The notes: generated by a model not told the origin, from the sequence alone. A stretch of DNA of 64,000 bases from Desulfolithobacter dissulfuricans (GCF_025998535.1 NZ_AP024233.1:2814001-2878000), one strand, 5' to 3'. Shown: positions 47,267 through 56,526, numbered from the stretch's first letter. Numbers and translations are program-made.

Positions 47267-47938
47267 ATGAGCTCGATCCTTGATGCCGACCGGCTGAAAA
47301 TCCTTCGGGAAATAAGTGCCGGCTACTGCATGGAAGAAGGCGGCCCCCACGGCCCGGACCACAGCGAACGGGTCTATCGCATGGCCATGAACCTTGGGCG
47401 GGAACTCTCGGCCCGGCTGGATATTCTCGGGGCCGCTGCCCTGCTGCATGACATCGGCCGGCGCAGGGAATCAGAGAGCCGGGGAATCATCTGTCATGCG
47501 GAAATCGGCGCCGACATGGCGGTCCCGGTCCTCCAGGGACTGGATTTTCCCGAGGCCGATATCAAAGAAATCGTTCACTGCATCCGAGCCCATCGCTACC
47601 GGGGCCGCGAAAAACCCGCTTCGCTGGAAGCCGCCATTCTTTTTGACGCCGACAAGCTCGATTCCATCGGTGCCATCGGCATCGGTCGCGCCTTTCTCTT
47701 TGCCGGCCAGATTGGCGCCAGACTGCACAATCCCGAGCTGGCTCCTGAAGAAACAGAGTCCTATACCACCGAAGACACGGCCTACCGGGAGTTCCAGGTC
47801 AAAATGTCCCGGGTGCGCGACCAGATGCTTACTGAGCCGGGCCGCCGTCTTGCCCGCCGCCGGCACGAATTCATGGAGATATTCTTCGATGAACTGAACC
47901 GGGAAATCTATGGCAATGAAACCGATCCCGGCAAATAA
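47267..47938 (+). CDS. HD-domain phosphohydrolase
   Basis: The 223 residues have the HD metal motifs: 'HGPDHSERVYRMAMNLG', 'ALLHDIGRRRESES', and a later Asp in 'ILFDADKLDSIGAIG'. It resembles the YedJ/YpgQ family, hydrolysing a phosphomonoester or nucleotide. The ATG directly abuts the stop of the YkgJ-like gene. Confidence 0.85.
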   Translation: MSSILDADRLKILREISAGYCMEEGGPHGPDHSERVYRMAMNLGRELSARLDILGAAALLHDIGRRRESESRGIICHAEIGADMAVPVLQGLDFPEADIKEIVHCIRAHRYRGREKPASLEAAILFDADKLDSIGAIGIGRAFLFAGQIGARLHNPELAPEETESYTTEDTAYREFQVKMSRVRDQMLTEPGRRLARRRHEFMEIFFDELNREIYGNETDPGK

Positions 47939-48015
47939 TCCATCTCGTTGCATCACGGCCCTCCGCACCCTCTCCGTGATCCGCAAAAACAATACCATAC
48001 CGAGGCGACCAGTCC

Positions 48016-48666
48016 ATGCTGAAACTGATTATCTTTGACTGTGACGGGGTTCTCTTTGAATCCCGGGAGGCCAACCGCCACTATTACAACCACCTGCTGG
48101 CCCATTTCGGCTGCCCGCCCATGAGCGAGGAGGAGGTGGATTATGTCCATATCCACAACGTGTTTGAATCGGTCGTCCATATCTTCCGCAACCATCCCCA
48201 GGTTGACATGAAGGAGGTTGACCGCTATCGGGCACAGCTGAGCTATGATCCCTTTTTGCAGTACATGATCATGGAACCGGACCTGATGGATTTTCTCCAG
48301 ATCATCAAACCACGCTACCACACCGCCATCTCCACCAACCGGACCACCACCATGGATCTGATTCTCGATATCTTCAGACTCAGGCCCTGGTTCGACATGG
48401 TGGTCACGGCCCTGACTGCCGGTCGTCCCAAGCCGGCTCCGGACGGTTTGCACATGATCCTCGACCGGTTTGGCGTCCGGGTGGACGAGGCGATCTATAT
48501 CGGTGACTCAACCGTGGACCGGGATCACTGCCAAAGTGTGGGCATGGAGCTGATCGCCTTCAAGAATCCCGACCTGGAGGCAAGCTATCATGTGGACCGG
48601 TTCATGGATATCCTCAGCCTGCCTCCCCTGCAGGCCGATCCTGACTCTGCGGCTGCAGGATCATAA
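48016..48666 (+). CDS. HAD-superfamily phosphatase
   Basis: The 216-residue protein has motif I 'FDCDGVLFESREANR', motif II Thr/Ser in 'ISTNRTTTMDLIL', and motif III/IV in 'KPAPDGL' with 'IYIGDSTVDRD'. It looks like a phosphoglycolate phosphatase-type enzyme. It is 77 bases after the HD gene and probably ends the secDF transcription unit. Substrate unknown. Confidence 0.85.
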   Translation: MLKLIIFDCDGVLFESREANRHYYNHLLAHFGCPPMSEEEVDYVHIHNVFESVVHIFRNHPQVDMKEVDRYRAQLSYDPFLQYMIMEPDLMDFLQIIKPRYHTAISTNRTTTMDLILDIFRLRPWFDMVVTALTAGRPKPAPDGLHMILDRFGVRVDEAIYIGDSTVDRDHCQSVGMELIAFKNPDLEASYHVDRFMDILSLPPLQADPDSAAAGS

Positions 48667-48975
48667 GCTTCATGGATGGGGAAAAAATTATCTGCAAAAA
48701 TCATGGTCTTTGTCAGATCAGACGCTATAATGACTGAAAGGACCACGTCGTAGCAGGACCGCAAATCCAGAATGAATGCCCGTTTGATCTGCAGCTGAGT
48801 AGTTTTGGCAGAATCACCATTTACAGGGGCAGCAGAACCTGCTATCCTGCAACAGGTTGTTTTGTAATTGTTATTGAAAAGGAGTCTGACAGACCAGGGT
48901 AACGAGATTTAAGAAATAACGCCTGCGCCTGCCGCTTCCCTGAACAGCAATCTTTTACCATCCTCCCTCTATGCC
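48667..48975. promoter_or_regulatory. Region upstream of the HDOD-GGDEF gene
   Basis: 309 bases without a supported gene. A perfect -10 TATAAT lies at 48726-48731; the -35 is poor. That leaves a leader of about 240 bases with GC-rich hairpins, in which no known riboswitch was recognised. Confidence 0.4.
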
Positions 48976-50502
48976 ATGACAACCCTGCAGGATTTTTTTG
49001 CGCAGAAGATCAAGCTGCCCTCTCCTCCGGCCATTGCCCTGAAAATCCTGGAGGCTGTACGCAAGGATGAAAATTCCTTTGAAGAGCTGGCCCAGATCAT
49101 CTCGGCCGATCCCGCCCTCACAGCCCGTATTCTCAAAATTGCCAACTCCGCTCTGTACGGCTTCCCGAGCCCGGTCAAATCCCTGAGCCAGGCCACAGCC
49201 CTGGTCGGCTTCAATACCCTGAAAAATATCGCTCTCTCCTTTATCATTGTCCAGGACATGCAGCGCGCCACCGTGGGAGGCTTTGATCTGAACCTGTTCT
49301 GGCGCCGGGCCATCACCGCGGCCGTGGCGGCGGAGACCCTGGCTGAAGAGATAGGCTACCAGGACCGGGACCTGTTCATCTCCGCCCTGCTCCAGGATAT
49401 TGGTGTTCTCATTCTCTACCTGTCCGACCCGGTGACCTACGCCGCCATGCAGGATGAAAAACGGGTCAGCGGCCTGACCACCTGCGAGGCGGAACGGCGC
49501 CAGTTCGGCTTTGACCACACCGAGGTGGGCAGCCACCTGCTCTCGACCTGGAAACTGCCCGAATCGATCTGGCGACCGATCCGCTTCCATCACTCGGATA
49601 TCAGGGAAGACAAGTACGGGGACTGCGCCCTGGTCCTCTACCTCTCGGACAAGGTTGCCGCCATCTACCATGGCCTGCACAGCAACCGCAAATCCATGGA
49701 GGTACACGAGCTGCTGGCCGAGGCATACCAGTTTTCCGATGAACAGAGCGCTGCGCTGATCGACAAGGTAGGAGAAAAGGCCCAGGAGGTCATGGAGATG
49801 TTTTCCATTGATCCAGGCAACATGAAACCCTTTTCCCTGATCATGCAGGAGGCCAACGAGGAACTCGGACGACTCAACCTCTCCTATGCCCAGCTGGTCC
49901 TTGAACTCAAGCAGGCCAAGCAGAACGCGGAGCAACTGGCCATGGAGCTGAAGCTTGCCAATGACAGCCTGCGCAAACTCGCCTTCAGGGACGGGTTGAC
50001 CGGACTGTACAACCACCGATATTTTCAGGAAATTCTCGAAGCGGAACTGGAACGGTCCAGCCGCTACAACCACCCGCTCTCCATGATCCTGGCCGACATC
50101 GATCATTTCAAGAAGGTCAATGACCACTTCGGTCATCCGGCCGGAGACCATGTCCTCAAGATGGTGGCCGAGATGCTGGTATCACTGGTGCGCCGGTGCG
50201 ACATCGTGTCCCGTTATGGCGGGGAGGAGTTCACCATTATCCTGCCGGAAACAGGAATCAACAGTGCCAGAATACTGGCCCAGCGAATCCGCCGGGGTAT
50301 CGAACAGATGCATATCACCTACAATGACCAGAAAATCCCGGTGACCATCAGCTGCGGCATCGCCAGTACCGAGGTGGTTAATGGCAATATCACCCGGACC
50401 GAACTCATCGAACGCAGCGACCAGGCCCTGTACCGGGCCAAAAAGAGCGGCCGCAACCGGGTGGAGGTGGACGAGCTGGCCACCTGTGTCTGCAACGACT
50501 GA
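48976..50502 (+). CDS. HDOD plus GGDEF diguanylate cyclase
   Basis: The 508 residues have an HDOD domain (about 10-210, 'LPSPPAIALKILEAV', 'DPALTARILKIANSALYGFP'), a coiled-coil linker (about 290-335) and a GGDEF domain (about 340-500) with 'DGLTGLYNHRYFQEILEAEL', 'ILADIDHFKKVNDHFGHPAG' and the active loop 'SRYGGEEFTIILPETG'. It should make cyclic di-GMP, coupled to an unknown HDOD signal. GGEEF is an active variant. Confidence 0.92.
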   Translation: MTTLQDFFAQKIKLPSPPAIALKILEAVRKDENSFEELAQIISADPALTARILKIANSALYGFPSPVKSLSQATALVGFNTLKNIALSFIIVQDMQRATVGGFDLNLFWRRAITAAVAAETLAEEIGYQDRDLFISALLQDIGVLILYLSDPVTYAAMQDEKRVSGLTTCEAERRQFGFDHTEVGSHLLSTWKLPESIWRPIRFHHSDIREDKYGDCALVLYLSDKVAAIYHGLHSNRKSMEVHELLAEAYQFSDEQSAALIDKVGEKAQEVMEMFSIDPGNMKPFSLIMQEANEELGRLNLSYAQLVLELKQAKQNAEQLAMELKLANDSLRKLAFRDGLTGLYNHRYFQEILEAELERSSRYNHPLSMILADIDHFKKVNDHFGHPAGDHVLKMVAEMLVSLVRRCDIVSRYGGEEFTIILPETGINSARILAQRIRRGIEQMHITYNDQKIPVTISCGIASTEVVNGNITRTELIERSDQALYRAKKSGRNRVEVDELATCVCND

Positions 50503-50521
50503 CCCTGTCCCTGCCCCGGCC

Positions 50522-51193
50522 TCAGCCATCCTGACTCTTCTCGTCCAGTCGCTTCAATCCTTCCATGAGAATCATCATGAAATCCCCGATCTCCCGGGCC
50601 TGCATCAACGAGGACGGCAATCCTGGAATGAAGCGAAAACTGCCCTCACGCTCCTGGAGCAAGGCGTAAATAGCCTCCTGATTGTCCAACTCGCCAAAAC
50701 GGGCCGCGATGAGAGCCCCTTCCCGAAAGGTTACTCTGGCAGCCCCGCCAGGGGTTTCCAGCAGCAGTTTGCCGGTTTTCTGGTGCATATGAAAAATCTG
50801 CAGCAACTCGGCCGGTGAGACCGCTTCGATCAATCCGCTCATGACCGAGCCGTCCTGCTCCACATCCTCAGCCCGGGTATCGGGCATCTCCACGAGCCGG
50901 TACTTGATCAGGCCGGTGCAGCCACCACAGGTAAAAAGGCTTTCCTTCTGCGCCGCAAAACCGTCGGCCGCATAGGGCAGAAGCTCAAAAAGCAGACCGG
51001 TGAGCTCACGGATCAAAATCATGCAGGCAGGTTTCCCCATGGGCAGGGAAACAGCCTTGTCGGTCAGGACAAGGTTCTCCCCCCGCCTATATATAGGGCA
51101 ATTACGTTCTTCGACAATGGTAAAGGCGGCCGCAAAGGTCATCATAGAAAGTCCGGGCAGAAAAAAATTGTCTCGGTTCTTTTCATTGTACAC
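50522..51193 (-). CDS. DUF4388-domain protein
   Basis: The 223 residues have an N-terminal part with 'IVEERNCPIYRRGENLVLTD' and a CxxC pair ('FTCGGCTGLIKY'), then a DUF4388 domain (about 118-215, 'SPAELLQIFHMHQKTGKLLL'), seen in Myxo/Desulfo signalling proteins. The GTG at 51193 follows GGGAGG. It is divergent from the E2-fold protein, 188 bases between the starts. Confidence 0.78.
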   Translation of the reverse strand: MYNEKNRDNFFLPGLSMMTFAAAFTIVEERNCPIYRRGENLVLTDKAVSLPMGKPACMILIRELTGLLFELLPYAADGFAAQKESLFTCGGCTGLIKYRLVEMPDTRAEDVEQDGSVMSGLIEAVSPAELLQIFHMHQKTGKLLLETPGGAARVTFREGALIAARFGELDNQEAIYALLQEREGSFRFIPGLPSSLMQAREIGDFMMILMEGLKRLDEKSQDG

Positions 51194-51381
51194 ATATTTC
51201 CTCCCCGGCTCAATTGGTTGTTGTCTTGGCGCCTATTCCACGTGGCTATCATTCCACCCACCTGGCGGTAAAGCTCCTTGTTTCTGTTTTCTGATTACCA
51301 TACAATACGTTATACTGTCTAAAGGGTCAGCTGGTCCTGCCACTGATCATCATCGCAACCTAAACGAATCCAGGTCGACAA

Positions 51382-53748
51382 ATGCCATCCGGTGCCTCGC
51401 AATTATCTTCTGATTTCGAACAGGTCCAGCAGACCCTGGAGCTGTATCCCAGCATCACCATTGTCAAGACCAGCGGTGAACCACCGGATCATTATGAAAT
51501 CGAATACCGGGTTCGTGGCTATGTCACCTCTCCGGACGGGTCCGTGGCGGTGGGAGAGCACCACCTGATCCGTATCGACCTGCCCTTTGGCTACCCCCAT
51601 TTTGCCCCCACGGTCAAACCCCTGACCCCGCTGTTCCATCCAGACATTGATCCGGATGCCATCCGGATAGCCGATTTCTGGGAAAAGAATCCCGCCCTGG
51701 CCGAGCTGATCATCCATATCGGGGAGATGATAACCGGCAGCTGCTACAACACCCGTGAGCCATTTAATCCGGAGGCAGCAAAATGGTACGCCAGCCATCG
51801 GGATGAACTGCCCCTGGACTCCCTGCAGATAGCCGACATCATCGATTCGGAAGAACCCGACGATCTGCTGCCCGAAGAGGATTCCTTTGCCGAACTTGGC
51901 CTGATGGACGAGGATCCCGAAGAAGAGGAAATCACGGTCGAAGACCTGATCGATCTGATCCGGTTCCGCTTTGAACAGGGTGAACTGGCCGGGGCGGCCG
52001 AAAAACTGGCCCAGCTTCCCGCCGGCACGGAATTTCCCGGACGCGAGGAAATTGAACAGGCCCTTGACGAGGCAATGCAGCGGGCCCAGGCTTTGTTCAA
52101 CGAGAGCAAGGCCCTGGAGCAGCAGGGAAAACTTCAGGAAGCCCTGAACCTGCTTGGCAGGCTTGACGAGATCGTGGCCGATTATCCAGGGCTTGACGAG
52201 CTACGCCAGCGGATTCAGGAATCCCTGCGTCTGACCAGAGGGGTAGACCCGGAGCAGGAGAAATCGAAACCCCGGGCCGCTGAGGAATCCGCCACTCCGC
52301 CTCCTCCACCGAAAGGCCGCAAGGCTGGAAAAGGTCGCTCGGGTATCGGTCGCGCCGGGCTACGGATCGCGATCCTCGGACTTGTCATCTGCCTTGCCGG
52401 CGGAGCCGGGTACTTGTATTTCCAGGACAAATCGAACCTTGAAGAGGCAAGGACCTGCTGGCAGCAGGTCCGTAAGCTTGCCAAGGCTGGAGAGTATACA
52501 AAGGCAGAAAAAATCGCCAGGGAGTTGGAGAAAACCCTGGGGGCCATCCTGGTGCTGCGTTCGGACAAGGCTGCCCTGGAAGAAAAGCTGACCCGGCTGC
52601 GCAGTACCAGGGATTACAAGGAAGGGTTGCGGGGGCGGGTCCTCTACCAGGGAAAATATATCGACGCCGCCCTGGCAAAAATACTTTTGGAGTATGACAG
52701 GCTCGTGGCAGAGGCTCAGGGCCTGCGGGAGAAGGGCGAAATATCCGCGGCCATGGATGCGCTGAAAAAAGCGCAGAGCCTGGCCAGCAGTAAGGGGCTG
52801 AAAGACCAGGCCAGAGACGCCGGGCAGGAGCTGATACAGTTGCGACTTGCGGTGACCCTCAGGGAGGCGCGAGATAACGTCGCCGCAGGAGAATGGGAAC
52901 ACGCGGTAGAGAAGTATCAGCAGGTGCTGGAACTGGCCGGCGGGCTGGACTCCCCACCGCCACTTGAGCCTGTCCGGCAGGGGCTGGCCAGAGCCTCCTT
53001 CAAGCTGGCCCTGACCCGGGCCAGAAAGAGTTTTGGAGACAAACAGTGGACCGGGACCCTCGCAGCCCTGGGCCGGGCCAAGAGCCTGCTCCAGGCCGAA
53101 CCAGCCATCGCCTCTCCCGAAGAGCAGCAGGAAATAGAACGGCTCGCTCTCGATGCCCGTCTCTATCAGATGCTTGGCATAGCCCGCCGGGCGTACGAAG
53201 AGGGCAACTGGGATCTGGCCATAGGCGAATACGAAAAGGTTCTGAACTTTCTCCGGGAAAAGAAACAGGCCAGCGACGAGCTGGACGATTCCGTTGCCAG
53301 GGTCGAACGTACCCTGCTCATGGTTCGGATCGCCCGGGAACAGCGGGAAGCGGCCCAGGCCACGGAAGCCGGAGATCTGGACCAGGCCCTGGCCCATTAC
53401 CGGAAGATCCTTGAAACTATCAGCCAGAGCCCTTTTGCGGGGGAGCCATCTCTTGGCTCCATTGCCGCAAGCGTCCAGGAGCGGATCGCGGCCACCCGGG
53501 AGCAGCTTGATATCCAGGAAAAGACCGGTTGGCTCGAGGAACATTTCAGGGAAATATTCCAGGAACATTACCCTTCGTCCCGAACCTCGCAGCTGCTCAA
53601 CCCCAAGGTCACGTTCCTCCGTCGCGAAGGGAACAAAATGGTATTCAAGCTGGCCTGTGCGGAAAAAAACCAGGGCCGTCTCTTTCGTCTGGAACTGGAC
53701 TATCAGTACGACCCGGCCACTGGCTGGTCCATGTACTCCGGTCAGTGA
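51382..53748 (+). CDS. E2 (ubiquitin-conjugating)-fold domain fused to a membrane TPR protein
   Basis: The 788 residues have three parts. Residues about 35-140 read like a UBC/E2 fold: 'IRIDLPFGYPHFAPTV', then 'FHPDIDPDAIRIADFW' and 'NPEAAKWYASH'. The E2 active Cys (in H-P-N-x-x-G-x-I-C-L) is replaced by Arg95 (I-R-I); a nearby Cys is at 121. An acidic linker and helices follow to about 320. A membrane helix lies at about 330-350 ('LRIAILGLVICLAGGAGYLYF'). The remainder is TPR-like helices with a small end domain. The topology suggests the E2 domain inside and the TPRs in the periplasm. No E1, JAB or ubiquitin-like gene is near. Its end overlaps the next convergent gene by 7 bases. Function unknown. 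Confidence 0.75.
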   Translation: MPSGASQLSSDFEQVQQTLELYPSITIVKTSGEPPDHYEIEYRVRGYVTSPDGSVAVGEHHLIRIDLPFGYPHFAPTVKPLTPLFHPDIDPDAIRIADFWEKNPALAELIIHIGEMITGSCYNTREPFNPEAAKWYASHRDELPLDSLQIADIIDSEEPDDLLPEEDSFAELGLMDEDPEEEEITVEDLIDLIRFRFEQGELAGAAEKLAQLPAGTEFPGREEIEQALDEAMQRAQALFNESKALEQQGKLQEALNLLGRLDEIVADYPGLDELRQRIQESLRLTRGVDPEQEKSKPRAAEESATPPPPPKGRKAGKGRSGIGRAGLRIAILGLVICLAGGAGYLYFQDKSNLEEARTCWQQVRKLAKAGEYTKAEKIARELEKTLGAILVLRSDKAALEEKLTRLRSTRDYKEGLRGRVLYQGKYIDAALAKILLEYDRLVAEAQGLREKGEISAAMDALKKAQSLASSKGLKDQARDAGQELIQLRLAVTLREARDNVAAGEWEHAVEKYQQVLELAGGLDSPPPLEPVRQGLARASFKLALTRARKSFGDKQWTGTLAALGRAKSLLQAEPAIASPEEQQEIERLALDARLYQMLGIARRAYEEGNWDLAIGEYEKVLNFLREKKQASDELDDSVARVERTLLMVRIAREQREAAQATEAGDLDQALAHYRKILETISQSPFAGEPSLGSIAASVQERIAATREQLDIQEKTGWLEEHFREIFQEHYPSSRTSQLLNPKVTFLRREGNKMVFKLACAEKNQGRLFRLELDYQYDPATGWSMYSGQ

Positions 53749-53987
53749 TGATGGTGGTGATGCCCGCCCGCCTGTCCTTCCATGGGCCCGCCCGCCTTGT
53801 CCAGGGCCTGTTCCAGGGCATGGTGGGCCTCATGGAGAGCCTTCACCGCCTCCCGCAGAAGCTCAGCGATCTCTTCTTCACCAGCCCCGGCCAGGGTATC
53901 GGCCCAGCGAAAGAATTCTTCCCCATGGCCCTTGTTATGCTCTATCCAGTGCGGCAGCATGATCCGCAATTTATCCAGGTCGTTCAT
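53742..53987 (-). CDS. Small helical protein with natural His6 tail, linked to cooT
   Basis: The 81-residue protein starts 'MNDLDKLRIMLPHWIEHNKG', has internal His residues ('HEAHHALEQALDKAGG') and ends 'GQAGGHHHHHH'. Mixed CAT/CAC codons show it is native. It starts 1 base after the cooT stop with AAGGAG upstream, so it is coupled. By position and His content it resembles the nickel chaperone CooJ of CO dehydrogenase systems in function, though similarity of sequence is not claimed. Confidence 0.75.
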   Translation of the reverse strand: MNDLDKLRIMLPHWIEHNKGHGEEFFRWADTLAGAGEEEIAELLREAVKALHEAHHALEQALDKAGGPMEGQAGGHHHHHH

Positions 53988-53988
53988 C

Positions 53989-54198
53989 TCACTCTCCTTG
54001 GGCTTGTTCCCTTGGCACCAGGACCACAGCCCCGCCAAGAAAATCGATACGCGCAATGGTCACATCGGGAACCAGTTTCGGGTCCTCAAAGAAGGTGGTC
54101 AGGGAAACCCCTTCATCGGTGACCTCCAGTCCGGTCACGCCTTCCATAATTGTCTCCCGGCTGTCATCACGCTCAAGCACTGCACTTATCTGACACAT
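53989..54198 (-). CDS. cooT: CooT-family nickel-binding protein
   Basis: The 69-residue protein starts 'MCQISAVLER', with the metal-ligand Cys2, and has the small beta-fold pattern 'IMEGVTGLEVTDEGVSLTTF'. CooT binds one nickel per dimer through the N-terminal Cys and delivers it to CO dehydrogenase. No CODH gene is in the window, so the target may be elsewhere. Confidence 0.8.
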   Translation of the reverse strand: MCQISAVLERDDSRETIMEGVTGLEVTDEGVSLTTFFEDPKLVPDVTIARIDFLGGAVVLVPREQAQGE

Positions 54199-54273
54199 AT
54201 AAAAAAAACTCCTCGTTACATATTGGTATCGGCCACGCAGTCGTAAACAGCCTGCATCACACGGTCATTCAGG

Positions 54274-55245
54274 TTAGATCAAAAAGCGAAACTCTCCCTT
54301 GCCCAGCAGGTCATGCAGATGGAGAATGCCCTCCAGGACCAGATCCTCTCCCACCACCGGCAACACGGTAATCTCCCGGCTCTGCATGATACTCAGCGCA
54401 TCCGCTGCCATCAGGTCCCTGGTGATGGTTACCGGTTCTTCGGTCATTACCTCACTGATCCGCGAATCCTCCAGGGAGCGATGTGCCAGGATAAGCCGAC
54501 GGACATCCCCGTCGGTTATGATGCCCCGCAGCCGTTTCCTGTCATCCACCACCACCACGGCACCGAAATTTTTTTCATTAAGCTCGGCCACCGCATCGGT
54601 GAACCTGGCCTGGTCCGAGACCAGCGGTATCCGGGAGCCGGTGAGCATGACCTCGCGAACAGCAACCTTGAGCCGCTCACCCAGACTGCCGCCGGGATGA
54701 TTGCGGCGAAAATCTTCGGCCCGAAACTGCTTGCGTTTCAATAGGGCCACGGCCAGGGCATCACCCAGGGCCAGGGTTGCGGTGGTGGAAGTGGTGGGAG
54801 CCAGTCCCAGCGGACAGGCCTCCCGGGGGACATGGACATTGAGGGTTACATCGGCGCAACCGGCCAGAGTCGAGTCAGGGTTACCGGTCATGGCGATGAC
54901 CCGCACCGAGCGTTCCCGCAGGCTCCCGAGCAACCCATTGAGTTCCATTGTCTCACCGGAATAGGAGATGGCCAGGACCACGTCCGAGGACGAGACCATG
55001 CCCAGGTCACCGTGCATGGCCTCCACCGGGTGGAGGAAAAAGGAGGGTGTGCCGGTGGAGTTGAGGGTGGCAGAAATCTTCTGCCCGACAATACCCGACT
55101 TGCCGATACCGGTGATCACCAGCCGGGTCGGACACTCCATGATCAGATCCACCGCCCGGACAAATTCCTCCCCGAGATGGTCGCGGACAGCCAGGATCCC
55201 CTCGGCCTCGATGGTCAATACTTCTTTTGCCTGTTCTACACTCAT
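54274..55245 (-). CDS. kdsD: Arabinose-5-phosphate isomerase
   Basis: The 323 residues have a SIS domain (about 40-180, 'VITGIGKSGIVGQKISATLN', 'SYSGETMELNGLLGSL') and two CBS domains (about 205-260, 275-320). It turns ribulose 5-phosphate to arabinose 5-phosphate, the first step to Kdo for LPS. AGGAGG precedes the ATG at 55245. It is separated from the upstream reductase gene by the repeat block at 55256-55465. Confidence 0.95.
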   Translation of the reverse strand: MSVEQAKEVLTIEAEGILAVRDHLGEEFVRAVDLIMECPTRLVITGIGKSGIVGQKISATLNSTGTPSFFLHPVEAMHGDLGMVSSSDVVLAISYSGETMELNGLLGSLRERSVRVIAMTGNPDSTLAGCADVTLNVHVPREACPLGLAPTTSTTATLALGDALAVALLKRKQFRAEDFRRNHPGGSLGERLKVAVREVMLTGSRIPLVSDQARFTDAVAELNEKNFGAVVVVDDRKRLRGIITDGDVRRLILAHRSLEDSRISEVMTEEPVTITRDLMAADALSIMQSREITVLPVVGEDLVLEGILHLHDLLGKGEFRFLI

Positions 55246-55255
55246 TGTTCCTCCT

Positions 55256-55465
55256 AAATTGAGCGTTTCACCCATCTGCGATGGGTAAAAAGATAACTAA
55301 CTAATTATAATTAGTATTCTTTTTAAAGTGTTGCAGATGGGTGAAACCCTCCGGGATTTCCATTTTACCCCAACCTGCTTCGCCTTGCTGTGTTCCATGT
55401 AGACGAACTACAATGAAACAGCGCAAGACTCGCATCTTAGGGCAAAATGAAAATCGCTCAATTTT
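55256..55465. repeat. Nested inverted-repeat block between the AcuI-like gene and kdsD
   Basis: Outer ends AAATTGAGCG (55256-55265) and CGCTCAATTT (55455-55464) are inverted copies. Inside, GTTTCACCCATCTGC (55265-55279) and its complement (55333-55347) form a perfect 15-bp pair flanking a 16-bp palindrome ACTAATTATAATTAGT (55300-55315), which holds TATAAT on both strands. A second imperfect inverted repeat runs from 55355 to 55455. No target duplication was found. It could be a MITE, a kdsD promoter with paired operator sites, or both. Confidence 0.55.
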
Positions 55466-55477
55466 GGTTCCTGTATC

Positions 55478-56482
55478 CTATTGTTCCAGCAGTGAAACAA
55501 CAATTCGTCCCCTGGATCCTCCCTGAAGCATCAGATCGATGGCCTCCGGCAGCTGGTTAAGGGTAATAGTCTGACTCAGCTCACCAAGACAGTCAAGACG
55601 CCAGGGACCGGCCAGCAGCCCCCACAATTTTTCTCTCCGCTCCATAGCGCACTGGGCCGAGTCGACACCAATCAGCCGGACACCACGGAGTATAAAGGGG
55701 TAGACATTGATGGGCAGCTCCCCGGAGGCAGCATTGCCGCAGCAGGTGACCACGGCCCCATACTGGCACTGTTTGATGGTGGTGGCCAGGATATCACCGC
55801 CCACCGTATCGACCACCCCGGCCCAGCGCTCGCGAAGCAACATCCTCCTGGCCCCGCCGGATACCTTGCCACGGTCGACGACCGAATGGGCCCCAAGCCG
55901 CAGAAGAAATTCATGTTCACTGGCCTTTCCGGTGACCGCGGTCACCTGGAACCCCAGTTTTGCCAGCAGGGCCACAGCCACGCTGCCCACCCCGCCGGTG
56001 GCACCGGCGACGAGGATCGGTCCGCCGTCAACACGGCAACCGGAGTCGAGCAGCTCAAAAACGCAACCGGCAGCGGTGAACCCGGCCGTACCGAGTTCCA
56101 TGGTTTCCTTCAGCTCCAGTCCCTGGGGGACCGCCATGACCCAGTCAGCCGGTACCCGGATATAACGGCCAAAGCCGCCCCAGGTATTCATGCCCAGATC
56201 ATAGCCACAGCAGAGAACCCGGTCCCCTGGCGCGAACCTCTGGCTCCTGCTCTCGACCACCACCCCGGCCGCGTCAATACCCGGTACATGGGGATATCTC
56301 TTGGTCACCCCACGGTTGCCGCTGGCAGAAAGGGCATCCTTATAGTTCAGGGATGAATAATGGACCTGAATGAGCACGTCGCCTTCGGGCAGATCGTCAA
56401 ACGATACCCGGGTCACCTGCAACACATGGGTCTTGTCATCAGCAGCACTGACAAGCAGCGCTGGAAAGGTTTCAGACAGCAT
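55478..56482 (-). CDS. YhdH/AcuI-type zinc-independent quinone oxidoreductase
   Basis: The 334-residue MDR-family protein has 'VHYSSLNYKDALSASGNRGV' and 'YPHVPGIDAAGVV', with the NADPH motif 'VAGATGGVGSVAVALLAKLG', typical of YhdH/AcuI, which reduces acryloyl-CoA. Zinc ligands of classical alcohol dehydrogenases are missing. The stop lies just before the repeat block upstream of kdsD. Confidence 0.88.
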   Translation of the reverse strand: MLSETFPALLVSAADDKTHVLQVTRVSFDDLPEGDVLIQVHYSSLNYKDALSASGNRGVTKRYPHVPGIDAAGVVVESRSQRFAPGDRVLCCGYDLGMNTWGGFGRYIRVPADWVMAVPQGLELKETMELGTAGFTAAGCVFELLDSGCRVDGGPILVAGATGGVGSVAVALLAKLGFQVTAVTGKASEHEFLLRLGAHSVVDRGKVSGGARRMLLRERWAGVVDTVGGDILATTIKQCQYGAVVTCCGNAASGELPINVYPFILRGVRLIGVDSAQCAMERREKLWGLLAGPWRLDCLGELSQTITLNQLPEAIDLMLQGGSRGRIVVSLLEQ

Positions 56483-56526
56483 AATACAACCAGTTGGAAA
56501 CCTGCGCTCAAGACAGGCAGAAGTTA

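Noticed and set aside
48726-48975. Cyclic di-GMP riboswitch upstream of the GGDEF gene
   Set aside because: The conserved core sequences of the GEMM class could not be found in the leader.
53742-53780. The His6 end might be a cloning tag or vector contamination
   Set aside because: The six His codons are mixed CAT/CAC, the frame sits in a native operon with cooT, and flanking sequence is chromosomal.
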